A DNA stretch of 15,828 bases. Origin: JASGDB01 sp049841315. Its GTDB lineage: Bacteria; Bacteroidota; Bacteroidia; Flavobacteriales; Weeksellaceae. Under the pieces are notes generated by a model. The model saw only the letters and a program-made list of their open reading frames with translations, did not search any database and was not told the DNA's origin. The stretch spans positions 1 to 15,828 of the forward strand of contig JASGDB010000028.1 of the NCBI GenBank assembly GCA_049841315.1, given 5' to 3'. Positions 7,252-15,077 of this stretch are shown one piece after another; positions within the stretch are counted from its first letter, which is position 1; each line of letters begins with the position of its first letter. A program made the position numbers and the translations under genes.

Positions 7252-7428
7252 ATGAAAAATATAAAAATAAATCTTAGCAAATTTAAGGGGCATAAGCTCA
7301 GTATTGAAAATTTGTTAGCCACTAAAGGGGGTAATGGAGCCACCTCTACTCATAAATTAAAATCCCTATGTTCAGGTAGCGATATTGACTGTAGAAATAA
7401 AGATTCAGAGTGCAAAGAAAATAATTAA
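7252..7428 (+). CDS. RiPP precursor peptide 4
   Basis: This encodes a 58-residue peptide. The leader is more divergent (KINLSKFKGHKL, LLATKGG; cut after Gly27), and the core starts NGATSTHKLKS. The C-terminal block LCSGSDIDCRNKDSEC keeps the three Cys at the same spacing as precursor 1, with Glu in place of one Asp, then a KENN tail. It contains Lys in the core, which would allow an amide as well as an ester crosslink if the ligase is of the graspetide type. It lies 3 bases before the ATP-grasp gene and may be translated with it. Confidence 0.9.
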   Translation: MKNIKINLSKFKGHKLSIENLLATKGGNGATSTHKLKSLCSGSDIDCRNKDSECKENN

Positions 7429-7431
7429 TAT

Positions 7432-8460
7432 ATGATTTTAATTTTTTCAATAGAAAATGATACCTCAACCTCTTCCGTTGTAAAATGGCTAAAACATTTT
7501 GGGGAAGAGGTAGTGGTTATTAATTCCGATGATGACACTAGTAAATTTATCCAGCTAAATAATGATGGGATTTTTTTTAAGAATATGATTTCAGGTAAAG
7601 AGTTTAACCTTCTAGATGTTAAAAGTTGTTGGTGGCGAAGATCAGGCATAGGTCTTAAAAATTTTTTAAAATCGAAGGCAAAGAAAGATTTATTGATTGA
7701 TAATATTGATATTTCTGAAATTATTATTGGTAGTAGAAGCCTTATCCGTTCTGAAACTGAAAGCTTAAGGGAATATATTTTTAATAGGATCTATGAGAAT
7801 TGTCGTATTAATATCGGCAGTCCGAAATTATATGGTTTAAATAGGCTTGTTACAATGGATTTGGCACGAAAAAAAGGATTTAAAGTTCCTGAATTTGAAA
7901 TTATTTCAAATTTAAAGCAAATAAGTTTATCAAAATATATTGGAGATTATTTTGTTTCTAAAGCGATTTCGGATGGAATCTACCATCAGATTGACGGAAA
8001 AATGTTTTACTCTTATACAGAGCTTCATCAGAAAATGTACTATAAAAATCAAGATTTAAATGTTTTTCCTTCTTTAATAACAAATGTTATTGATAAAAAA
8101 ATGGAGATAAGATCATTTTATCTGGATGGTCATTTTTTTTCTATGGCTATTTTTTCCCAATCTAATGATCAGACTAAAGTTGATTTCAGAAAATATAGCA
8201 GTAAAAAGCCTAATAAGACAGAACCTTATAGATTGCCTCTGGAAGTAGAAAAAAAATTGAAAGCTATTTTTGACGAATATGGGTTGAACTGTGGATCAGC
8301 AGACCTTATTCTTGATAAAAATAACGATTTTGTATTTTTGGAAATTAATCCTGTGGGGCAATACGGTATGACCAGTGAGCCAGGTAATTATAACTTAGAT
8401 AAAATAATCGCACAATATTTAATACATGGAAAACTATATAACACAGAGAGTGCTAAATAA
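7432..8460 (+). CDS. gwsG: ATP-grasp peptide maturase, grasp-with-spasm system
   Basis: This 342-residue ATP-grasp ligase should activate Asp/Glu side chains of the bound precursor as acyl phosphates and join them to a nucleophile, as in the related microviridin (graspetide) ligases. An N-terminal domain (1-130) contains SCWWRRSGI (65-73), typical of these peptide ligases. Lys177 of FVSKAISDG, MEIRSFYLDG (224-233), Asp291, and LEINPVGQYGM (303-313, with Glu304 and Asn306 as probable metal ligands) form the ATP-grasp core. The ending GQYGMTSEPGNYN matches my knowledge of the grasp-with-spasm maturase family (TIGR04192-like). All key residues are present, so it looks active. It starts 3 bases after precursor 4 and its 3' end overlaps the next small ORF by 35 bases. 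Confidence 0.9.
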   Translation: MILIFSIENDTSTSSVVKWLKHFGEEVVVINSDDDTSKFIQLNNDGIFFKNMISGKEFNLLDVKSCWWRRSGIGLKNFLKSKAKKDLLIDNIDISEIIIGSRSLIRSETESLREYIFNRIYENCRINIGSPKLYGLNRLVTMDLARKKGFKVPEFEIISNLKQISLSKYIGDYFVSKAISDGIYHQIDGKMFYSYTELHQKMYYKNQDLNVFPSLITNVIDKKMEIRSFYLDGHFFSMAIFSQSNDQTKVDFRKYSSKKPNKTEPYRLPLEVEKKLKAIFDEYGLNCGSADLILDKNNDFVFLEINPVGQYGMTSEPGNYNLDKIIAQYLIHGKLYNTESAK

Positions 8461-8659
8461 TAAGGAATTGGAAAATCTTCCTCTTTTCTTTAAAACCATT
8501 TTTTATAATGATCTTACTGAGGCTGAAGATGAAGAAAAGTTATTTAAATATAATTCTAAAATTCAAACCAACTATATGAGGCATTATGATCCCAATAGAA
8601 TAATTTGCAAAACCTTTGACACGAAAGTGCTATTCCAAAATGAAAAAGATGTTTCATAA
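8426..8659 (+). CDS. Small protein between GwsG and GwsS, unknown function
   Basis: This 77-residue ORF overlaps the end of gwsG by 35 bases and the start of gwsS by 20, filling a 179-base space that otherwise has no gene. The residues look like a real soluble protein: LENLPLFFKTIFYNDLTEAE, then KYNSKIQTNYMRHYDPNRII. It has no signal peptide, membrane segment or Cys pair (one Cys). I recognise no family. Its position between the two maturases suggests an accessory factor, for example a leader-binding or scaffold protein. The start is uncertain: the ATG at 8426 lies inside gwsG, and an in-frame TTG at 8468 would reduce the overlap to none. Confidence 0.6.
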   Translation: MENYITQRVLNNKELENLPLFFKTIFYNDLTEAEDEEKLFKYNSKIQTNYMRHYDPNRIICKTFDTKVLFQNEKDVS

Positions 8660-9740
8660 TGATGATATTTTTGTGTTGTCTTCTAGTTGTAAAGTTACAA
8701 AAGGAGCCAACCGGAGCGTTATTGTTGATTACTTGAGAAGTGATATTCAATTGATTCCTAATGAATATTACGAATTGATTCAGGTACTCAACCGCAATAC
8801 TATTAATGGAATAATCGAAATAATTGATGAAAATTCACTATACCACTTCCATACATTTCTTAATTTTATGCTCGATAACGAGTACGGGATGATTGTTTCT
8901 GATTTGAACCAGTTTCCTGAAATCTCAACAGAATTACATGATGATATCATTTCACTTAAAGATTCCATTGTTGAAATAGATACCGAATCCTTTAACGAAG
9001 ATGTTTTTACAAATATTATCAGGCAAATTGACAGTTTATTGTGTGATGATATACAAATCAGATTTTTATCAGATATAACCTTTGATTTTGCAGATCATGT
9101 TTTAGGTATTCTAAATAAATTTGATATTTTTTGTATTGAAATACATTCTGCTAAATCTCTCCAAATTTCACAAGAGCAATGGTTTTCCTTGATAGAAAAA
9201 TATGCCGCACTTTCTCGTATTTTTATTTATAGTAGTGGAAAAAATGAAAAAACTGATTTCATTAAATATAGTAGGAGAAATGTTCCTTTACTCATGGGAA
9301 ATGTGTATTATATTGCCAATGAATTCAACAGTGGGTGTTGCGGAGTAATTACACAAGACAACCTTTCTTTTGGAGACCAAGGGATGCATAATCTTTTAAA
9401 ATTATATAACGGTTGTCTTTATAAGAAATTAACAATAGATAAAAGCGGAAACATTAAAAATTGCCCAAGTATGCAGAAGGACTACGGCAATAGCTTGAGA
9501 CAAGATATTTCTTCCGTGATAAAAACAAAAAAATTTCAAAAATACTGGTTGATCAAGAAAGATGACATTGAAGTCTGTAAAGATTGTGAATTTAGATATA
9601 ACTGTACAGATTGTAGAGCATTTTTAGTTGACCCTAATAATATAAAAAGTAAACCTTTAAAATGCGGGTATAATCCTTATACAAACATTTGGGAAGAAGA
9701 TTGTATTAATCCTTTAAAAAATCTAACTTCCCAAACGTAA
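8640..9740 (+). CDS. gwsS: SPASM-domain peptide maturase, grasp-with-spasm system
   Basis: This 366-residue protein has a C-terminal SPASM-type Cys array: Cys233-Cys234, Cys259 (NGCLYKK), Cys275 (IKNCPSM), C-K-D-C (313-316), N-C-T-D-C (322-325) and Cys342 (KCGYNP), enough to bind auxiliary iron-sulfur clusters. The N-terminal two thirds has beta/alpha-barrel-like stretches but no CxxxCxxC motif, so it should not cleave S-adenosylmethionine in the usual way. It matches my knowledge of the SPASM partner of the grasp-with-spasm system (TIGR04193-like). A structural or substrate-handling role for GwsG is likely, though unproven. I chose the ATG at 8640; a TTG at 8616 or ATG at 8649 is also possible. 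Its stop overlaps the exporter start by one base. Confidence 0.85.
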   Translation: MKKMFHNDDIFVLSSSCKVTKGANRSVIVDYLRSDIQLIPNEYYELIQVLNRNTINGIIEIIDENSLYHFHTFLNFMLDNEYGMIVSDLNQFPEISTELHDDIISLKDSIVEIDTESFNEDVFTNIIRQIDSLLCDDIQIRFLSDITFDFADHVLGILNKFDIFCIEIHSAKSLQISQEQWFSLIEKYAALSRIFIYSSGKNEKTDFIKYSRRNVPLLMGNVYYIANEFNSGCCGVITQDNLSFGDQGMHNLLKLYNGCLYKKLTIDKSGNIKNCPSMQKDYGNSLRQDISSVIKTKKFQKYWLIKKDDIEVCKDCEFRYNCTDCRAFLVDPNNIKSKPLKCGYNPYTNIWEEDCINPLKNLTSQT

Positions 9741-11968
9741 TGATATCGTTATTCACTTCTTTCAGAGGATTCCCTTATATTGCACAACATGATACAATGG
9801 ACTGCGGACCATCTTGTTTGGCTATGGTCTCTCATTATTATAGAAAACACTATTCTATACAAGAACTTAGAAATTATTGTTATTTATCGAGAGATGGGGT
9901 AAGTCTTTTGGGGATAGAAGATGGTGCTAATGAAATAGGCTTTGAAACATTAGCTGTAAAAATATCTACATCCGAGTTAAAAGAAAAGAAACCACTCCCC
10001 TGCATTTTGCATTGGTCTAATAATCATTTCGTTGTTTTATACAAAGTTACTCAATCTATTTTTTCAAAAAAATATATGTTCCATATCATGGATCCATCTT
10101 ATGGAAAAATAGTGTTGAATGAAAAAAAATTTGAGGATTATTGGGCATTAGAAAATAAAGGGCTTGCGTTGCTTTTAAATCCTACGGAAGAATTTTTTAA
10201 AAGAAAAGTAAACTTTAATAATAAAATAAACTTCTCATTCTTTCTCAGCTTTATAAAACCACATAAAAGAGAAGTCCTCATTCTTTTTATGGGATTGTTT
10301 TTCAGCAGTCTCCTAAATCTAATTTTTCCTTTTTTAACTCAGGCACTTATAGATATTGGCGTGAATTCAAAGAATATGAATTTTGTCCTCACAATATTAC
10401 TTGCTCAATTATTTTTATTTCTAGGTTCAATAATTATTGAAATAGTAAGAAACTGGGTGCTTGTTTTTATAAATTCAAGAATAAATATAACTATCATCTC
10501 AGACTTCCTTTCTAAGATAATTAAACTACCTTTTAAATTTTTTGATGGAAAACAACTTGGAGATTTCAGCTCAAGAATAGGAGATCATCAGAGAATTGAA
10601 GAGTTTTTGACTTCACAAAGTTTAATGGTTGTTTTTTCGTCATTAAATTTTATTATTTTCTTTTTAGTCCTTACACTTTATGATCCCAAAATATTATTTG
10701 TTTATGTTACTATTACAACTATTTCTATTATTTGGTCATCTCTATTTCTTAAAAAAATAGAAAAAATAGATTATCATAGATTCAGATTGCAAAGTGAAAG
10801 CCAACAATCTATTTTTGAGCTAGTAAATGGAATAGTAGAGGTAAAACTGAATAGTATAGAAGATTATAAAGTTTCTAACTGGCAATCAAAACAAATTAAA
10901 TTATTTAATATCAATTTAAGCACTTTAAAATATAGCCAGTTTCAACACGTAGGATTTGATTTTTTTAATCAGCTAAAAAATATTCTCGTAATATTTATTG
11001 CTGCCAGAGAAGTTATATTGGGAAATATTACTTTAGGAACATTACTGAGTATATCTTATATCATCGGAATGATGAATTCCCCGCTTAATCAGCTTATAGA
11101 CTTTCTCCGCTCATGGCAATATGCTAAACTCAGTTTTGAAAGGCTTAATGAAGTACAGAATATGCAGAATGAAGATACATCAGATAAAATATTACTATCA
11201 CATGTCAAAAATCTCTCGGAAAATACAAATAATGACATAGAAATCTCAGAATTGAGTTTTAATTATTATGGACCTCGTTCCCCGTTGGTTTTGAATAATA
11301 TAAACATTTCTATTCCTGATGGTAAAACTACAGCGATCGTAGGAGAAAGTGGTAGCGGTAAAACCACTCTGATGAAATTACTCTTAAAATTTTATGAACC
11401 TTCGTACGGAGATATCCATTACGGAAAATATAATATTAAAGATATTTCGGCAAAAAATTTAAGATATAGTTGCGGTGTTGTAATGCAGGACGGATATATA
11501 TTTTCAGACACCTTAGAAAGAAATATTGCTACAGGAAATGAAGAAATAAATAAAGAAAAACTTGCGGAAGCGATAAGAATAGCCAATCTCCAGGAATTTG
11601 TGAATTCCTTGCCTCAAAGACTGAATACAATGTTAGGCTCAGGAGGCAACGGTATTTCCGGAGGGCAAAAGCAAAGAATACTTATTGCACGGGCGGTGTA
11701 TAAAAATCCTCATTATATATTTTTTGATGAAGCCACTTCATCGCTGGATGCTGAAAATGAAAAAATCATTTATGACAATTTGGAAGATTTCTTCAAGGGG
11801 AAAACAGTTATTAAAATCGCACACCGTCTTTCAACCGTTAAAAATGCAGATCAGATAGTAGTATTAAAAAGTGGCAAAATTGTTGAAGTCGGGAATCATC
11901 TTCAATTAGTGGAAAATAGGGGAATATATTATAATCTTGTGAAAAATCAGTTGGAACTAAATTTATAA
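9740..11968 (+). CDS. Peptidase C39 ABC exporter
   Basis: This 742-residue inner-membrane protein both cleaves precursors after Gly-Gly and exports the core. The N-terminal C39 domain (about 10-150) has Gln16, DCGPSCL with catalytic Cys22, His96 in NNHFVVL and Asp118 in MDPSYG. A membrane domain follows (about 165-440). The nucleotide-binding domain has Walker A GESGSGKTT (535-543), signature SGGQ (640-643), Walker B IFFDEATSS with Asp663-Glu664, and the H-loop His695. Everything needed for activity is present. The start overlaps the GwsS stop (TAATG), so translation is probably coupled. No HlyD-like adaptor or TolC-like gene is nearby, which is unusual for a Gram-negative exporter of this type. 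Confidence 0.95.
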   Translation: MISLFTSFRGFPYIAQHDTMDCGPSCLAMVSHYYRKHYSIQELRNYCYLSRDGVSLLGIEDGANEIGFETLAVKISTSELKEKKPLPCILHWSNNHFVVLYKVTQSIFSKKYMFHIMDPSYGKIVLNEKKFEDYWALENKGLALLLNPTEEFFKRKVNFNNKINFSFFLSFIKPHKREVLILFMGLFFSSLLNLIFPFLTQALIDIGVNSKNMNFVLTILLAQLFLFLGSIIIEIVRNWVLVFINSRINITIISDFLSKIIKLPFKFFDGKQLGDFSSRIGDHQRIEEFLTSQSLMVVFSSLNFIIFFLVLTLYDPKILFVYVTITTISIIWSSLFLKKIEKIDYHRFRLQSESQQSIFELVNGIVEVKLNSIEDYKVSNWQSKQIKLFNINLSTLKYSQFQHVGFDFFNQLKNILVIFIAAREVILGNITLGTLLSISYIIGMMNSPLNQLIDFLRSWQYAKLSFERLNEVQNMQNEDTSDKILLSHVKNLSENTNNDIEISELSFNYYGPRSPLVLNNINISIPDGKTTAIVGESGSGKTTLMKLLLKFYEPSYGDIHYGKYNIKDISAKNLRYSCGVVMQDGYIFSDTLERNIATGNEEINKEKLAEAIRIANLQEFVNSLPQRLNTMLGSGGNGISGGQKQRILIARAVYKNPHYIFFDEATSSLDAENEKIIYDNLEDFFKGKTVIKIAHRLSTVKNADQIVVLKSGKIVEVGNHLQLVENRGIYYNLVKNQLELNL

Positions 11969-11989
11969 ACCATAAAATAAAATAAAAAA

Positions 11990-12154
11990 ATGATTAATAA
12001 AAAAGATTATTTTTTGGTCAGTAACGGAATCCTTATCATCGTCATTACTTTTTTGATTGTTACGCTCTTACTATTCCTGTTGAAAGCAAATGACAAATCG
12101 ATCATAGAACTCACCGTTGAATATTATTTCAAGAAAAATTCAAGTAAGATTTAA
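11990..12154 (+). CDS. 54-aa single-span membrane protein
   Basis: The ORF starts at an ATG 21 bases after the exporter and ends 8 bases before the next gene, so it sits neatly in the operon. It has a short polar N-terminus (MINKKDYFLVSNG), one long hydrophobic segment (about residues 14-32), and a C-terminal tail rich in Lys and Tyr. The topology resembles the start of an HlyD-type adaptor, but the periplasmic part is missing, so it could be a small partner of the exporter, an immunity protein, or an assembly factor. I recognise no family. Confidence 0.65.
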   Translation: MINKKDYFLVSNGILIIVITFLIVTLLLFLLKANDKSIIELTVEYYFKKNSSKI

Positions 12155-12162
12155 AAACGGAC

Positions 12163-13719
12163 ATGTACAATAGATTTTTAAATACATTTGGTTACAATAT
12201 TCAGTCGAGAGACTGGAATTTGTCATTTCAGTCACATCCAAATTATCCTGATATTACTGCGGTATCAGAAACATTAGAGATATTTAACATAGAAAATATA
12301 ATTGCTGAAGTCCCTAAAGATTTATTTGATGATCTTCCTGATACCTTCATTGCTCTTATAATATACAATTCCAAACCTGAAAATGTTTTTGTTGTCAAAA
12401 CATCTCAGAATGTAAAGATGATCTTTTCGAACAATGTTGTAAAAAAAACACCCAAAGATCAATTTCTGGAACTATGGACTGGGGTGTTATTAAGTATTGA
12501 TGATAATCCACGTTCAGAAAATCAGGAAAAAAAAGAATTTAAAATATCTGGGAACAATTTAAAGTATGTCTTACTTTCCATTTCAATACTACTTTTTATT
12601 TATATCAACTTTTCCTTTAAGAACCTTTCAATATTAAGTTCTATATACTGTTTGGTCAGTCTGTTTGGATTAGGATTGAGCTTTTTGAGTATAAAAGAAA
12701 GCTTAGGATTCCAATCAAATTTGGTTAACCGGATTTGCTCGGCAAATAATAATAGTGAGTGTGATAAGATATTCTTTTCCAGAGGAGCAGAAGTAGTTCA
12801 GGGAGTTACCATGAGCGATCTGGGGCTGATTTATTTTATATTTTCTTCTATTGCCTCTTTCAGTTTCTTTTTACATGGAGTTTCCACTCTTCTCTTATCT
12901 ATATCTGTTCTGTCTTTACCCGTGGTCATATACTCTGTTTATTATCAACATTTCAAGGCTAAAGCCTGGTGTGTAATATGTCTTGGGATAGCATCATCCA
13001 TAATATTTCAAATCATTGTACTTTCTTTTGGTTCCCACTCTATAATAGATAGTATTTCTTTTTCCTTTTTGATCATACTCTTAAGCGGTATTGCCGGAAT
13101 TTGGCTTTTTATAAAACCGTCATTTGATCAATTAGGAGTCTTAGGTTTTCTGGAAGTAGATTATAATACCATTACACGCAGATATGATATTTTTAATTCC
13201 ATGTTTTCTACATCTAAAAATATCAGAGGATTAAATGAAATAGAACTGATAAAACTGGATCATAATACAGCATCTCAAATCAATGTAACCATAATTTTAA
13301 GCCCCACTTGCGGAGCCTGTGGCACAATCTACCGTGAGATAAAGAAAATGCAGACCTATTATCATGAAAAAATACATTTCAGTCTGATTTTCAATATTAA
13401 AGCAAATATAGAAGAGAAAATAAAAGCTGTTTTCATGAGACTGCTAGAAATGGCACAGGCTGAGGAAATAGAAAATTTGATTCAGGGATTGGATGATTGG
13501 TTTATTCATAAGTTTTCTGAAAATAAATGGCTCAGAAAATGGAAATATCCCAAACATGACCATTCTACTATAATGGAAAATTATAATACATTCTTTGCTG
13601 ATAATGAGATGTATAATACTCCTGCTATCCTGGTCAATGATACGATTTATCCTATGCCTTATAAGCTAAGCGATCTAAAATATTTTATAAAAGAAATTGA
13701 AACACTATGCAGCGAATAG
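12163..13719 (+). CDS. VKOR-thioredoxin fusion with C39-like N-domain
   Basis: The protein has 518 residues. Residues 1-115 resemble the non-catalytic C39-like domain found in Bacteroidota VKOR proteins (SHPNYPDITAVSETLEIFNI) and lack the DCG catalytic Cys. Several membrane segments follow (from about 133 to 317), with VKOR cysteines: the loop pair Cys192 and Cys200 and the active-site Cys270-V-I-Cys273. The C-terminal domain is thioredoxin-like, with Cys383-G-A-Cys386 and the cis-Pro loop NTPAILVND (Pro487). Such fusions make disulfides in the periplasm and pass electrons to quinone. With three or four Cys in every precursor core, the peptides are the obvious substrate. Its last 13 bases overlap the next gene. 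Confidence 0.9.
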   Translation: MYNRFLNTFGYNIQSRDWNLSFQSHPNYPDITAVSETLEIFNIENIIAEVPKDLFDDLPDTFIALIIYNSKPENVFVVKTSQNVKMIFSNNVVKKTPKDQFLELWTGVLLSIDDNPRSENQEKKEFKISGNNLKYVLLSISILLFIYINFSFKNLSILSSIYCLVSLFGLGLSFLSIKESLGFQSNLVNRICSANNNSECDKIFFSRGAEVVQGVTMSDLGLIYFIFSSIASFSFFLHGVSTLLLSISVLSLPVVIYSVYYQHFKAKAWCVICLGIASSIIFQIIVLSFGSHSIIDSISFSFLIILLSGIAGIWLFIKPSFDQLGVLGFLEVDYNTITRRYDIFNSMFSTSKNIRGLNEIELIKLDHNTASQINVTIILSPTCGACGTIYREIKKMQTYYHEKIHFSLIFNIKANIEEKIKAVFMRLLEMAQAEEIENLIQGLDDWFIHKFSENKWLRKWKYPKHDHSTIMENYNTFFADNEMYNTPAILVNDTIYPMPYKLSDLKYFIKEIETLCSE

Positions 13720-14861
13720 CTATAATTGTCTTTTATTTTGGCAGGCTGCCATGGTATCATAATTTTTTTATTGAATCCTGTTTCAATAACAAAACGGTAG
13801 ACTTTGTTTTTTTTAGCGATAATTTCACCGAAGAAAGATTGAACCAAAATATAAGGGAAGTTCCTTTTTCATTAGATGAGTTCAATAAACTGGCATCTGA
13901 CAAACTGGACTTGAATATTATTGTTAAAAGCGGTCTTAAAATCTGTGATTTACGTCCTGCTTTTGGACTTATATTTGAAGATTTTCTAGTTGGTTATGAT
14001 TTTTGGGGATATGCCGATACAGATATCATTCTGGGCAGAATAAGAGAGTTTATTACAGATGATGTTCTGTATTCTTATGATTTTATTTCTGTCGTACCAG
14101 AGTATCCTTCCGGTTTTTTTGCCATTCTCAGGAATGTAGAAAAAGTAAACAGGCTCTTTACACAGAGCAAAGATTATAAACAGCTCTTCACTGAAGACAG
14201 CAATACATTATTCGAAGAATGTGGGGGATATTACCAGGATGTTATTAATGGAGTAAATATATTAGATACTCTATGCCCTATAGAAACTTTTCATCATTTA
14301 TTGGAAAAAAACAAGCACGAAATCTCTTCACTGTTCGAGTTTTTTTCAATTGAAGGCTCCCCGGGAAATATACATATCAATAATGGAACTATAACTTTTC
14401 TGAATGAATATGAAGTAATGATGTATCATCTCACGAATTATAAAAATAATTTCTTCGGAAGCAAACCCCAGTGGAAAAAAGTCCCGTCCCAATATACTAT
14501 TTTTAAATATAGTTTTAGGGCAACAAATAGGCTGAATTCTTTTTTAGGTAAATCAAATGACTTTAATAAACTTTTCTTATTTAAGACATTGAAAAAGATT
14601 GATGGTTTTATTAATATTTCAGCAAAATATGATTTCAAGATTGGGAAATTCCGCTACATGCATGAATATATAGAGCTTGGAAAAAACGGATCATATTATA
14701 TAAATAATACTGGTAATAGCATTCTTAAATCTACTCTTTATAAAAATTTATTTTTCATTAAAGGTTTAAATCAGTATTTCTTTCTTTCCGATAAGAAAAA
14801 AATAAATTTGATTTTAGAAACTGGGCGAGTACTTGTTTATGAATATTTGGATGACTGTTAA
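13707..14861 (+). CDS. DUF6625-like protein, putative glycosyltransferase
   Basis: The 384-residue protein begins MQRIAIIVFYFGRLPWYHNF. WGYADTDIILGRIREF (about 100-115) includes a D-x-D (Asp104, Asp106) of the GT-A type and matches my knowledge of the DUF6625 family, often seen in capsule or glycan loci. No signal or membrane segment is apparent. The start codon lies inside the end of the VKOR gene (13-base overlap), so it belongs to the same transcript. It is the last gene of the operon, and no terminator is visible before the IS1 remnant. It is the second putative glycosyltransferase in the cluster and is not related at sequence level, by eye, to the DUF6734-like protein. Substrate unknown. 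Confidence 0.75.
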   Translation: MQRIAIIVFYFGRLPWYHNFFIESCFNNKTVDFVFFSDNFTEERLNQNIREVPFSLDEFNKLASDKLDLNIIVKSGLKICDLRPAFGLIFEDFLVGYDFWGYADTDIILGRIREFITDDVLYSYDFISVVPEYPSGFFAILRNVEKVNRLFTQSKDYKQLFTEDSNTLFEECGGYYQDVINGVNILDTLCPIETFHHLLEKNKHEISSLFEFFSIEGSPGNIHINNGTITFLNEYEVMMYHLTNYKNNFFGSKPQWKKVPSQYTIFKYSFRATNRLNSFLGKSNDFNKLFLFKTLKKIDGFINISAKYDFKIGKFRYMHEYIELGKNGSYYINNTGNSILKSTLYKNLFFIKGLNQYFFLSDKKKINLILETGRVLVYEYLDDC

Positions 14862-15077
14862 TGTACCAAAGTTTCCTATGACAAAATATGCTCGTTTTGT
14901 TATTATCCCAAAAGCATAGATTCCAAAACATATAAGCAACAATATTTCTGTAAAAATCGCAACAAAAGATTTTTAGATTTTTATACTTATAACGCTTACA
15001 AACAAAATATTAACAGCAAAATTATCCAATTTACCAAAGAAGGATTGGGCATCAGAAGCACTACCCATCAAAAATAG
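14862..15077 (+). pseudogene. IS1-family transposase, N-terminal fragment
   Basis: The frame directly after the DUF6625 stop reads like the N-terminal zinc-finger part of an IS1-type transposase: QQYFCKNRNKRFLDFYTYNA and SKIIQFTKEGLGIRST. It lacks a start codon and the catalytic domain, and the match fades after GIRST (about 15062), where flank sequence seems to resume; the stop is at 15075-15077. It is an IS scar at the right end of the cargo. The match is from memory of the family. Confidence 0.7.

Noticed and set aside
8616..8640. TTG at 8616 as the start of the SPASM gene
   Set aside because: The added residues (MTRKCYSK) look random and lie fully inside the small upstream ORF; the ATG at 8640 is better placed, though not proven.
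11990..12154. Small protein read as a truncated HlyD adaptor
   Set aside because: Only the single-span topology is similar; no sequence match to the adaptor family is visible and the ORF has a normal start and stop in the operon.
1561..15060. Composite transposon with matching IS copies at both ends
   Set aside because: The left relics are IS982-type and the right one is IS1-type, and no shared terminal repeats were seen, so no single element can be drawn.
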